Assembly (NCBI GenBank): GCA_902761535.1
Contig: CACWKS010000017.1
Coordinates: 1-34,757, forward strand
Source of the DNA: an uncultured Pseudomonadota bacterium
GTDB lineage: Bacteria; Pseudomonadota; Alphaproteobacteria; RF32; CAG-239
Length of the DNA stretch: 34,757 nt
Reading direction: 5' to 3'
In this document: one piece after another, positions 1 through 7,734 of the stretch
Layout of the letters: each line of letters opens with the position of its first letter
Numbering within the stretch: position 1 is the stretch's first letter
Notes under the pieces: generated by a model
Databases searched by the model: none
What the model was told of the DNA's origin: nothing
The model's input: the letters and a program-made list of their open reading frames with translations, nothing else
Translations under genes and position numbers: made by a program

Positions 1-130
1 TATATCACATTTTTAGGCCTGTTACAAGCATAAAAACCGATTCTACTGTCATCGAGTCTGACTCCAATTTCTTAAGATTCTCTAAATGCTTTTCGATTCT
101 GTTGAAATTTACTTTCAAAGAAAAAATATA

Positions 131-418
131 CTAAACCCGCTTAAAAACACCGGATTCGACTTCGGGCAAAAACGAACTGATACGCCCTACAACAAATTCC
201 AAAGCATCAACTCTTCCCCATAATGGTCCTTTTTGACAAGCTGTCAACATCTCGTCTACTTTGTCTTCTTCCCCTTGCAATCTCAACAAAACCGAACCAT
301 CATAGTCATTATGCACCCAACCCGAAATACCTCCGATTTCTTTGGCTTTATTTACTGCAAACCTCCTGTAACCAACTCCTTGCACGCGCCCTTTAACTCT
401 AACCACTACATCGCGCAT
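131..418 (-). CDS. acyP: Acylphosphatase
   Basis: A 95-residue acylphosphatase, the normal length for this single-domain family, which hydrolyses carboxyl-phosphate bonds of small acyl phosphates in the cytosol. The N-terminal signature GRVQGVGYRRF (residues 10-20) supplies the phosphate-binding loop and the catalytic arginine (R18). GWVHNDYDGSV (33-43) supplies the catalytic asparagine (N37). It is the last gene of the long minus-strand run. Its start overlaps the end of the upstream ATP12-like gene by 13 bases, so translation is probably coupled. No convincing terminator is visible between its stop and the left edge. Identity is secure; the natural substrate is not known for most of the family. 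Confidence 0.95.
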   Translation of the reverse strand: MRDVVVRVKGRVQGVGYRRFAVNKAKEIGGISGWVHNDYDGSVLLRLQGEEDKVDEMLTACQKGPLWGRVDALEFVVGRISSFLPEVESGVFKRV

Positions 419-909
419 AGCAAAAAACTTTCTATTTCGTTCAAATCTTTATCTTTAGCCTGTCTGAGAGCTAAAGCCTCTTCATCTTGTCCCCATTGTT
501 CATTCTGCCATATTTCCTCAATTGCTGCCAATTCTGCCGCCTGTTTTGCATCAACCTTACGCAACACTATTGCCAACCCCAACAATACCGAACGTAAATT
601 AAGTGCAGCCGCATACCAGCAACAAAACTCTTTATCGCCCAACTGTTTAAACATTTCTGACATCTTAACTTTTAGCTTATTGTTATCGGGAACATCTAAA
701 CCTTGAGTAACTTTCGGCTTTACCCTAAAGATACTCTCCACCCAATCCAAAACAGGCTGCCAACTTTTAACTTGTCTTAAATACAATTCCGGTTTATCGC
801 TAAAGAAAAACAATAAATCCGTATCGCTGAAATCCAGCAATTGACACTGCATTTTTTCCCGATTCTGTGCCAATTCCCGTACTGCTGTTTCTAGGTCCGT
901 TTTTTTCAT
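406..909 (-). CDS. Short ATP12-family F1-ATPase assembly chaperone
   Basis: A 167-residue protein matching the C-terminal domain of ATP12 chaperones, which bind the ATP synthase alpha subunit before F1 assembly. The evidence is the segment DTDLLFFFSDKPELYLRQ followed by WQPVLDW (residues about 29-56), and a C-terminal NEQWGQDEEALALRQ block (about 136-150) corresponding to the family's conserved QxEQWGxDxEA region. Full alphaproteobacterial ATP12 proteins are usually about 230-260 residues. The N-terminal domain, with its MPLTxLANTAID-like motif, is absent, and this ORF begins by ATGA overlap with the asmA stop. The upstream sequence belongs to asmA, so no hidden N-terminus fits. It is either a reduced but functional chaperone or a truncated one. 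Family assignment is from remembered motifs, not a search. Confidence 0.75.
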   Translation of the reverse strand: MKKTDLETAVRELAQNREKMQCQLLDFSDTDLLFFFSDKPELYLRQVKSWQPVLDWVESIFRVKPKVTQGLDVPDNNKLKVKMSEMFKQLGDKEFCCWYAAALNLRSVLLGLAIVLRKVDAKQAAELAAIEEIWQNEQWGQDEEALALRQAKDKDLNEIESFLLCAM

Positions 910-3011
910 TCGGTTTTACTTTCTTCTTTGTTTTTTAAATTATTTTTCAGTGAGTTAAACATTCCTTTTGCAGTGCTGCCTATTTCACGCAATGCATCTT
1001 TTGCATTACCGGTTACATTTTGATAAGCATCTTTAGCTGTGTTTTGAACGCTTTCTTTGCGTGGAAAACGCGACACATATTTCGATCCCTGCAATGCCGT
1101 ATTGCACAAGTTTTCATCTCCGCTCATCAAAACTTCCGAGCCCAAATACAATCCGCCGGTAGCTACTGACCCGACTACTGTTGAAACTGCCGAAGCCGTA
1201 TCAATTCCGATTGATGGTTTTTGTATTTTTCCTTTGATTCTGATAAATGAAGCTAATGCTTGCGTGATATTGCCCTGAGCCAATTTATTTAACATCGGAC
1301 TGATCATAAAATTTATTTTATCATTGACTAAATTAATATCGCCGCTGCCTACCAATTTCAATTTATCCGAACTTAAAGCAATCCCTTTATCAAACAAAGC
1401 TTGACCGCTCTTGAATTGACCGTTAACCACCGCACATTCAATATCCAATTCAGTATTTTTAGCAGCATCCACCTTCAACAATTTAAACAATTCACTCCAT
1501 ACACTATTGGTCATCCAATCTAATTTGCCGGTTTTAATTTTAGATTTATCAACCAAAGCTGTAAAGCGACCGTTCAACGTTTCCGACAATTTACGATAAG
1601 TAGCTCCGCTGGCGGTCAAATCAGCATTAACATCTAACAACCCTCCGCTCAATACTTGCAAACCATCGTTATTTTTTGCCGCTTTATACAAACTGTTCAC
1701 ATTTATACCTGTTGCATCAATTTTAGCCGACATTGATTTTTTCACGGCATTAATATCTCCCGACATCGCAATTTTTCCGCCAAATATCGTTGCATCAAGT
1801 TTATTTATGTTAAAAATACCGTTATTCAATTTAGCATTAGCAACTATATCCATCAAAACCGCATCATCAGCCAAAATCATTTTGCCTATTTTAACATTAA
1901 ACAAACCGTTTATCTGATTCAGATATTCATAAGGAATTTTTTCATCAGGAACCATTTCTAACGCTGCGGCCTCATTAATCAAATTCGGCATATTCCATGA
2001 CAACATCGAATTTTTACTTAATGAATTGACATTAAAAATATCACTTCGTAAATCTGCTGTTATTTCCGGCTTTGCTTTGTTCCAATTAGCTTTTACCATT
2101 CCTGTAATTAAATTAGTGGCAATATTCAAATTGCGTATATTAACATCAGCTTTATTAACATCACCATCAACCCTTGCCGACAGACTTGTTTCCGGAACAT
2201 TAAAATTTCCTGCCGGATTATGAATATCAACTTCTGCATGATAATTTATATCTCCGGTTAAATTAATTGCTTCCCCATTAAGACTTGTTTTGATTCCGAA
2301 AGCCTTAATCACTCCGTCAAAGTCTGTTTTATTCTGTTGCAAAATGGTTTGAATATCCGATAATGCTAATTTTGCCTCAATCATTTGCTTATCATATTCC
2401 ACAAACGCACTTAATTTCATCGGCTGTTCTTTTTCAGCCTCAAATTCTATCTCTTTTATATTCAGAGCTATCGTTTTACCATTCTTAGCATCAAAATAAA
2501 TAACTTTACCGTTATCTAATCTGACCTCCTTGGCAATCAAGCCGATTGCCGCCGCTGCTTTGGCATCTTTTACTTTAGGAGCAGTACCGCTATTTTGTTT
2601 TACCATAGAATTATTAACGGAAAATTCCCAACTTTTTCTGCCGTCTTTAGCAACTTCCAAATAAACTTCCGGATTAATCAAGCTGAACTTCTTTATGTCA
2701 ATCTGTCTGTGCAATAATGCATTCAACGAAAATTGAATTTCCAATTTTTGTAATTTAGCCATATAAGGATTTTGTGCCCAATCCGGATTAGCAAACGTTA
2801 CATCATTAATTACTATTGTCGGAATTAACGATAAACCTAATTTAGCTTCACCGTTTAATGCCAATTTGCGACCGGTCTGTTGAAAAACTAAGCTCTCAAT
2901 TTCGCCTTTATAACGATTCAAATCAAAATTACGCACAAAAAAGAAACCGCCTAATGCCAATATAATAATCAACGAAGCTACTATTGACGCTGTTCTTTTC
3001 ACTATTTTCAT
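906..3011 (-). CDS. AsmA family inner-membrane/periplasmic protein
   Basis: A large AsmA-like protein, about 701 residues from the chosen start. One N-terminal transmembrane segment (VASLIIILALGGFFFV) anchors a long beta-rich periplasmic body. The conserved N-terminal AsmA pattern is clear: FDLNRYKGEIESLVFQQTGRKLALNGE, then IPTIVINDVTFANPDW, both within the first ~110 residues. AsmA-family proteins are implicated in phospholipid transport to, and integrity of, the outer membrane. An upstream ATG at 3047 would overlap the pseudouridine synthase gene but has no ribosome site. The ATG at 3011 has AAGGAG eight bases upstream and is preferred. The C-terminus ends in a charged, alanine/lysine-rich tail. 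Confidence 0.88.
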   Translation of the reverse strand: MKIVKRTASIVASLIIILALGGFFFVRNFDLNRYKGEIESLVFQQTGRKLALNGEAKLGLSLIPTIVINDVTFANPDWAQNPYMAKLQKLEIQFSLNALLHRQIDIKKFSLINPEVYLEVAKDGRKSWEFSVNNSMVKQNSGTAPKVKDAKAAAAIGLIAKEVRLDNGKVIYFDAKNGKTIALNIKEIEFEAEKEQPMKLSAFVEYDKQMIEAKLALSDIQTILQQNKTDFDGVIKAFGIKTSLNGEAINLTGDINYHAEVDIHNPAGNFNVPETSLSARVDGDVNKADVNIRNLNIATNLITGMVKANWNKAKPEITADLRSDIFNVNSLSKNSMLSWNMPNLINEAAALEMVPDEKIPYEYLNQINGLFNVKIGKMILADDAVLMDIVANAKLNNGIFNINKLDATIFGGKIAMSGDINAVKKSMSAKIDATGINVNSLYKAAKNNDGLQVLSGGLLDVNADLTASGATYRKLSETLNGRFTALVDKSKIKTGKLDWMTNSVWSELFKLLKVDAAKNTELDIECAVVNGQFKSGQALFDKGIALSSDKLKLVGSGDINLVNDKINFMISPMLNKLAQGNITQALASFIRIKGKIQKPSIGIDTASAVSTVVGSVATGGLYLGSEVLMSGDENLCNTALQGSKYVSRFPRKESVQNTAKDAYQNVTGNAKDALREIGSTAKGMFNSLKNNLKNKEESKTE

Positions 3012-3031
3012 AAAAGCTCTCCTTATTTTTT

Positions 3032-3955
3032 TTACTTTAATCTCCAACCGAAACTATCAAAAACCTGCTTGAAATATTCCGGAACTTCTGCTGTAATTAC
3101 TAATTTTTTATATATATCCGTCAAATCAATTTTGTATGCATGTAAATATAACTTATCCGCAATATCATTAATTTTAGCCTTTCTTTCTATAAAATATCTG
3201 TCATCTCCGACAATCGGATTACCAATGTATTTCATATGTGCACGCAATTGATGTGTGCGACCGGTTTGTGGACTCAATTCCACCAAAGCAAACCTGTCAC
3301 CGGCATTATCCAACACTCGCATCTCACTCAAAGCTTTTTGCCCGTCTGCAGCCACTACCATCCTTTCCCCTTGTTTTAATAATGGAGCATCAATTATCAT
3401 TTTCTTTTGTTTGGGACATCCTTGCACAACAGCCAAATAAGTTTTCTTAATTTCTTTATTTTTGAAAGCTTTGGTTAATAATTCGGCATATTGACGATTC
3501 CTCGCTAACAGTAAAATCCCCGATGTATCTTTATCAATCCGATGAACTAATTTCGGAGCCTCATCATTTTCAAAACATAAGGCTGACAACATACCGTCAA
3601 TATGCCTTTTAGTATTTGTTCCGCCCTGTACTGCCAGCCCTGATGGTTTATTTAATACAATAATATTTTCATCTTTATATATAACCAGCGAACGAACAAA
3701 TTCTGCATCTCTTTTACTGACACTTGTTCTATTATCCGTCATGATGTCATCTTGCAACGGCGGCACTCTGATTTCTTGTCCGCTTATCAAGCGCGTTGCT
3801 GTTTCACACTTTTTACCATCAACCTTAACTTGTTTAGTCCGTAGCAATTTCTGTAATCTGCTCAACGGCAAATCAGGATAATATTTCAAAAACCAACGAT
3901 TAAGCCTTATTCCATCATCAGTATCTTTAACTTTTACAAACTGAACTTGCGACAT
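3032..3955 (-). CDS. rluC: RluC/RluD-type 23S rRNA pseudouridine synthase
   Basis: A 307-residue RluA-family pseudouridine synthase that isomerises specific uridines in 23S rRNA. An S4 RNA-binding domain occupies about residues 27-65 (LSRLQKLLRTKQVKVDGKK...ISGQEIRVP). The catalytic motif HRIDKDTSG (138-146) contains the active-site aspartate D141. A downstream PQTGRTHQLRAHM block is typical of the RluC/RluD/RluA group. S4 plus this catalytic core fits RluC or RluD; RluC is preferred from overall resemblance, but the target sites cannot be read from sequence. It starts 6 bases after the stop of the acidic unknown gene and uses GGAG inside that gene as a probable SD. Confidence 0.85.
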   Translation of the reverse strand: MSQVQFVKVKDTDDGIRLNRWFLKYYPDLPLSRLQKLLRTKQVKVDGKKCETATRLISGQEIRVPPLQDDIMTDNRTSVSKRDAEFVRSLVIYKDENIIVLNKPSGLAVQGGTNTKRHIDGMLSALCFENDEAPKLVHRIDKDTSGILLLARNRQYAELLTKAFKNKEIKKTYLAVVQGCPKQKKMIIDAPLLKQGERMVVAADGQKALSEMRVLDNAGDRFALVELSPQTGRTHQLRAHMKYIGNPIVGDDRYFIERKAKINDIADKLYLHAYKIDLTDIYKKLVITAEVPEYFKQVFDSFGWRLK

Positions 3956-3961
3956 ATCCGA

Positions 3962-4849
3962 TCAAGCTCCGTATGAAAAATATTTAACACTCTCATAAAC
4001 TACAATTCTTTTAATATCTCTAAACCGCAACACTTTATTACCATAACGTATGGTACCGGAATTAAAAGGTAAACATCCTTGACGTTTTTGATATTCTTTT
4101 ACATCTCTTAAGCTCATCATCACGCTGTTGGCAAATTCCACATTCCAACCATAAGTATCATGTCCCACACTTACGTGTATTGTTTCACAGTTTTCATTTC
4201 CGTTAAAATCGGCACTCTCAAATTCTTTATTAATGCTATACATATTATCACTTAATCCGCCGTCGTACATGTGCAAGAAACCGATATTGGACGGCTCATT
4301 TAAATTACCTAATGGCGAAAAATCAGCCTGTTCGGCATTTTTATTTCCATAATCTTCATAATCATCAGCTTGCGACATTAAACCGTTTTCGCTCAAAACT
4401 CCAGATCTGCCGAAGTCAGTTTCTTTTTCCGTAGCATGTTCTGCTTTTTCAGAAATAAAAATATTATCGTCTTCCTTACTGTTAATATTATTTGCCGCAA
4501 AGCTACTAACATCCGGCTCAACAATCTCATTTTGTTCTACAGCAGTTTTATCTGATATATTATTCCATTCATCACCACCGATATTAGCCGCCGCATCTTC
4601 TTGTAAAACATCATCACCGCTACTTGTTTCGTCCCAAACGTTATTAGCCTTTTCAACCGAATAATCATCTTGAGAAATCAGCGATTTTTCTTCCTCATTT
4701 TTTTCAGTTACAATCTTATTGTCTTCGGTATTTTCCAAAATATCGTCAAAATTAAAATCTTTCATTATATCGTCATCATCGGATGATGCTAATATATCTT
4801 TTATATCAGCTACATCGTCATCATTATCTTGCATAAAATCATTATCCAT
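3962..4849 (-). CDS. Unknown protein: long acidic region plus small C-terminal domain
   Basis: A 295-residue protein I do not recognise. Residues 1 to about 215 are strongly acidic, rich in Asp, Glu and Asn, low in complexity and probably disordered. They carry short repeated motifs such as DIKDIL (15-20) and FDDIL (34-38). The last ~75 residues are compositionally normal and look folded (HVSVGHDTYGWNVEF, then IRYGNKVLRFRDIKRIVVYE). No signal peptide or membrane segment is seen. The start has GGAGG ten bases upstream. It lies between an EnvZ-like kinase gene (17 bases upstream) and rluC (6 bases downstream), so it is co-transcribed with both. An intracellular adaptor or scaffold is possible, but no function can be assigned. 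Confidence 0.8.
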   Translation of the reverse strand: MDNDFMQDNDDDVADIKDILASSDDDDIMKDFNFDDILENTEDNKIVTEKNEEEKSLISQDDYSVEKANNVWDETSSGDDVLQEDAAANIGGDEWNNISDKTAVEQNEIVEPDVSSFAANNINSKEDDNIFISEKAEHATEKETDFGRSGVLSENGLMSQADDYEDYGNKNAEQADFSPLGNLNEPSNIGFLHMYDGGLSDNMYSINKEFESADFNGNENCETIHVSVGHDTYGWNVEFANSVMMSLRDVKEYQKRQGCLPFNSGTIRYGNKVLRFRDIKRIVVYESVKYFSYGA

Positions 4850-4865
4850 TTTTCTTTAACCTCCG

Positions 4866-6224
4866 TTAAACTGGTAATTCTATTGTAAATTTCAATCCGC
4901 CCAATTTACTATCGCCCAGAATTATTTTTCCGCCGTGTGCAACAACAATGTCTTTAGTTATGGCTAATCCTAAACCTATTCCTCCGGTTTCTTTATTACG
5001 AGAATTCTCCAAACGATAAAAAGCCTTAAGCACATCCTCTCGTTTATCTTCCGGTATGCCAGGTCCGTTATCTTCAATAATAATTATAACTTTACGCTCA
5101 TTACAACTGACTCTGGCTTCAACTTTTTTACCATATCGGCACGCATTTGCAATCACATTGGTAATTGCACTTTTAATTGCTTGCTCTTTAACTACTATCA
5201 TTATATTATTATTGCCAGAAAGATATTTAATTTTTTTGTGTTCAACTTTAAACCTGTCACAAATCTTTCTCACCATATCAGCAATATCAATTTCTTTAGC
5301 TTCCTCATTTCCTTCACCTCGAACAAAAGCTAAATATCCGTTAAGCATATCTTCCATCTCTTTAATATCTAAAAGGAAATCCTTTTTATCGGCACCCTCA
5401 GGCATCATCGCTGCCACCAATCTCATTCTGGTTAAAGGTGTACGCAAATCATGAGAAATTCTTGCCAACATCTGCGTCCTTTCCATAATTTGTCTCACAA
5501 TACGTTCCTTCATTTTAATAAATGCCAAGCCTGCTTTACGCACTTCTGAAGAACCGTATGGCTTAAACCCGTCATCATATATTCCTTTACCGAAATTCTC
5601 CGAAGTCCTTGCCAAATCAGCTATTGCCCGCACTTGAATCCTCAGAAATAACATCGATACCCCCAATAATAAAACCGATGTTACCACCATCCAAACCACG
5701 AACATAAATATCGACGATGAAAAAACTTTTTTGCGTGGACAGGCAAAACGATAAACTTCTGCCCCATCATCAACAATAATCACTAAATCATGTTTAACCG
5801 CACTCTTATCAAAAAAAATTTTCCAATATGCGTCTTTAATTTCTCTGCGTAAAGCATCTTTCAAATATTCAATCACCAATTTATTTGTTTCCGGCTCATA
5901 ACTATCCTTAAGCTCGCTTCCTCTTTCCAACAATGCAAAATCCATTTGCATATTTTTATCGGCCATTATTGCCAATCCTTCAGCAGGCAATCCTGCTTTA
6001 TGCAAATCAAGCACCATTTTAATATTTTCCACTACACCGTCAGCCATACGCCTGCCCATGCGGCTCCAACTACTATCGAAAAAAACAACGACAGAAACTA
6101 TTTGTACACCGATCAACGGTAAAAAGATCAACAACATAGTACGAAAAAACAAGGTCCTCGGCAATAATTTATATCGCCAATAATTCATTTTTTCTTCCCA
6201 TTTCAGCGGCAATTTTAAGTGCAT
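4866..6224 (-). CDS. EnvZ-type membrane sensor histidine kinase
   Basis: A 452-residue sensor kinase. Two membrane segments (about residues 29-50 and 171-194) bracket a periplasmic sensor of about 120 residues. A HAMP-like linker follows, then the H-box ISHDLRTPLTR with the phospho-acceptor His258. The ATPase domain has an N-box (VIANACRYG), EDNGPGIP and GGIGLGLAI. HDLRTPLTR is the form typical of EnvZ. The start at 6224 has AAGGA about six bases upstream; an internal ATG at 6188 is less likely. Its partner regulator gene is 15 bases upstream in the same operon, so the two form a two-component system, perhaps controlling envelope genes. The stimulus is unknown. Confidence 0.92.
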   Translation of the reverse strand: MHLKLPLKWEEKMNYWRYKLLPRTLFFRTMLLIFLPLIGVQIVSVVVFFDSSWSRMGRRMADGVVENIKMVLDLHKAGLPAEGLAIMADKNMQMDFALLERGSELKDSYEPETNKLVIEYLKDALRREIKDAYWKIFFDKSAVKHDLVIIVDDGAEVYRFACPRKKVFSSSIFMFVVWMVVTSVLLLGVSMLFLRIQVRAIADLARTSENFGKGIYDDGFKPYGSSEVRKAGLAFIKMKERIVRQIMERTQMLARISHDLRTPLTRMRLVAAMMPEGADKKDFLLDIKEMEDMLNGYLAFVRGEGNEEAKEIDIADMVRKICDRFKVEHKKIKYLSGNNNIMIVVKEQAIKSAITNVIANACRYGKKVEARVSCNERKVIIIIEDNGPGIPEDKREDVLKAFYRLENSRNKETGGIGLGLAITKDIVVAHGGKIILGDSKLGGLKFTIELPV

Positions 6225-6239
6225 AATTTTTCCTTTTTA

Positions 6240-6926
6240 TCAATCCGGCAATAACATATATCCCTTGCCGCGTACCGTCTGCAAATAGCGTGGATTTTTT
6301 GAATCTCGCTCAATCTTTTTACGAACTCTGGTTATTTGCACATCAATTGAACGTGGCGATTGTCCTGCACCTAACAATTCTGAAAGCTTTTCTCTGGTAA
6401 AAACCTGCCCGCTTTTTTCGCCCAAAATCATCAAAACATTTTGTTCAACCGCCGTCAAATGAATCGTTCCGCCTTGTTTTAACTGCAGTTCTTTGCTCTG
6501 CATATCAAACAAACACAATCCTAAACTGAGTTTTTCTTTTTTCTCTTTATCTTTATCCATTCTGCGTAAAATACTGGCAATCCGCAACAATAACTCTTTA
6601 GTGTCAAAAGGTTTTGCAATATAATCATCGGCTCCGTTTTCTAAACCGACGATTCTGTCTTCAACTCCGCCCATTGCCGTCAACATAATCACCGGCACCA
6701 AACTTTCTTTGCGTAATTTCGCCAGAAACTCAAAACCGCTTTCTTTCGGCATCATAACGTCAACAATCAGCAGGTCAAATCGATAATGTTTCAACAACTC
6801 TCTTGCATCATCAGCATCCTTTGCAGCCGAAACCATATAGCCGTTCTCTCGCAAAAAGCGTTGTAACAATTCTCTTAAACGAGTGTCATCATCGACTACC
6901 AAAATATGCTTTTCATTTGGCGACAT
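6240..6926 (-). CDS. ompR: OmpR-family response regulator
   Basis: A 228-residue response regulator with an N-terminal receiver domain and a C-terminal winged-helix DNA-binding domain. The receiver has the acidic pocket VVDDD (10-14), the phosphorylated aspartate in LLIVDVMMP (Asp56), and the conserved lysine in IAKPFD. The effector half carries LTAVEQNVLMIL and ends in the OmpR-type wing RSIDVQITRVRKKIE...LQTVRGKGYML. Length and layout fit OmpR. The gene starts 3 bases after the pgsA stop and is followed at once by its cognate kinase. Calling it OmpR itself rather than a paralogue rests on pairing with an EnvZ-like kinase. Confidence 0.88.
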   Translation of the reverse strand: MSPNEKHILVVDDDTRLRELLQRFLRENGYMVSAAKDADDARELLKHYRFDLLIVDVMMPKESGFEFLAKLRKESLVPVIMLTAMGGVEDRIVGLENGADDYIAKPFDTKELLLRIASILRRMDKDKEKKEKLSLGLCLFDMQSKELQLKQGGTIHLTAVEQNVLMILGEKSGQVFTREKLSELLGAGQSPRSIDVQITRVRKKIERDSKNPRYLQTVRGKGYMLLPD

Positions 6927-6929
6927 TTA

Positions 6930-7682
6930 TCAATTTTTCCGTTGTTGACTGCCTTTAGATGCCTTTTTCTTAAACGACTTTTTTTTAGGCTTTTGAACCG
7001 AAATAACCGTATTCTTAACTTTTTTCTCAACTTTTTCTTTTGCCGTATCAGCCATCACCTTAACCTTTTTAACCGGCTCACTGTCCTTTAAGTCTTGAAT
7101 AATTTTCGGCATTGGCGGAACTTTAGCACATTTTTCGGTTTCGCTGATATAATCCAAACTTTTTTGAAAATATTGATAACCGGTAATAAACGTCAATACC
7201 CCGGCAATCCACAATAACAATTCACCGATTTCTCCCCAATACCAAAATCCTTTCAGCAACATCATTGACAAAGCTGTCATCTGAAAACCGGTTTTCCATT
7301 TTGCCAAACGTGTAACCGGCAATCCTACATTAACCTCACGCAAAAACTCACGCAAACCGGAAACCAACAACTCACGGCACAAAATAACAATTACCGGTAT
7401 AAAACTCAAACGCGTATAAACCATATCCGGCTTAGCCAACAACACTACCAAAGCCGAAGTAACCAACAACTTATCGGCAATCGGATCCATCAAACGCCCT
7501 AAAGCCGAAGTCTCATTACGTGCACGAGCCAAATAACCGTCAAAATAATCGGTTATTGAAGCGATAATAAACAGCACTGCTGCTAAAAACGCCCAAAAAG
7601 CACCTTGAAAATACAAAGATAAAAAGATTACCGGAATTACAACAATCCGCGAAAAAGTCAATAAATTAGGAAGATTATACAT
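6930..7682 (-). CDS. pgsA: CDP-diacylglycerol-glycerol-3-phosphate 3-phosphatidyltransferase
   Basis: A membrane enzyme making phosphatidylglycerophosphate, the committed step to phosphatidylglycerol and cardiolipin. The CDP-alcohol phosphotransferase signature is complete: DG-YL-AR-(8)-G-(3)-D-(3)-D in the stretch from DGYLARARN to DPIADKL. Several hydrophobic membrane segments surround it. The core is followed by a Lys-rich cytosolic tail of about 60 residues ending in KKKSFKKKASKGSQQRKN, longer than in most PgsA proteins. A possible TTG start at 7706 extends the frame by eight codons, but the ATG at 7682 has AAGGTG at good spacing and gives the canonical N-terminus MYNLPNLLTFSR. It follows uvrC by about 50 bases, a common alphaproteobacterial pairing. 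Confidence 0.92.
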   Translation of the reverse strand: MYNLPNLLTFSRIVVIPVIFLSLYFQGAFWAFLAAVLFIIASITDYFDGYLARARNETSALGRLMDPIADKLLVTSALVVLLAKPDMVYTRLSFIPVIVILCRELLVSGLREFLREVNVGLPVTRLAKWKTGFQMTALSMMLLKGFWYWGEIGELLLWIAGVLTFITGYQYFQKSLDYISETEKCAKVPPMPKIIQDLKDSEPVKKVKVMADTAKEKVEKKVKNTVISVQKPKKKSFKKKASKGSQQRKN

Positions 7683-7734
7683 TTCACTCACCTTATAAAT
7701 AAACAACTATGCCCCATATATTAAAACATTATTA

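Noticed and set aside
5..130. An open minus-strand frame of about 41 codons right after the acyP stop, in the same frame.
   Set aside because: It could be stop readthrough, but there is no start or SD of quality and it is too short; chance openness is likely.
233..706. A 157-codon plus-strand frame opposite acyP and the ATP12 gene.
   Set aside because: It is the antisense of two well supported genes and has no ribosome site or recognisable domains.
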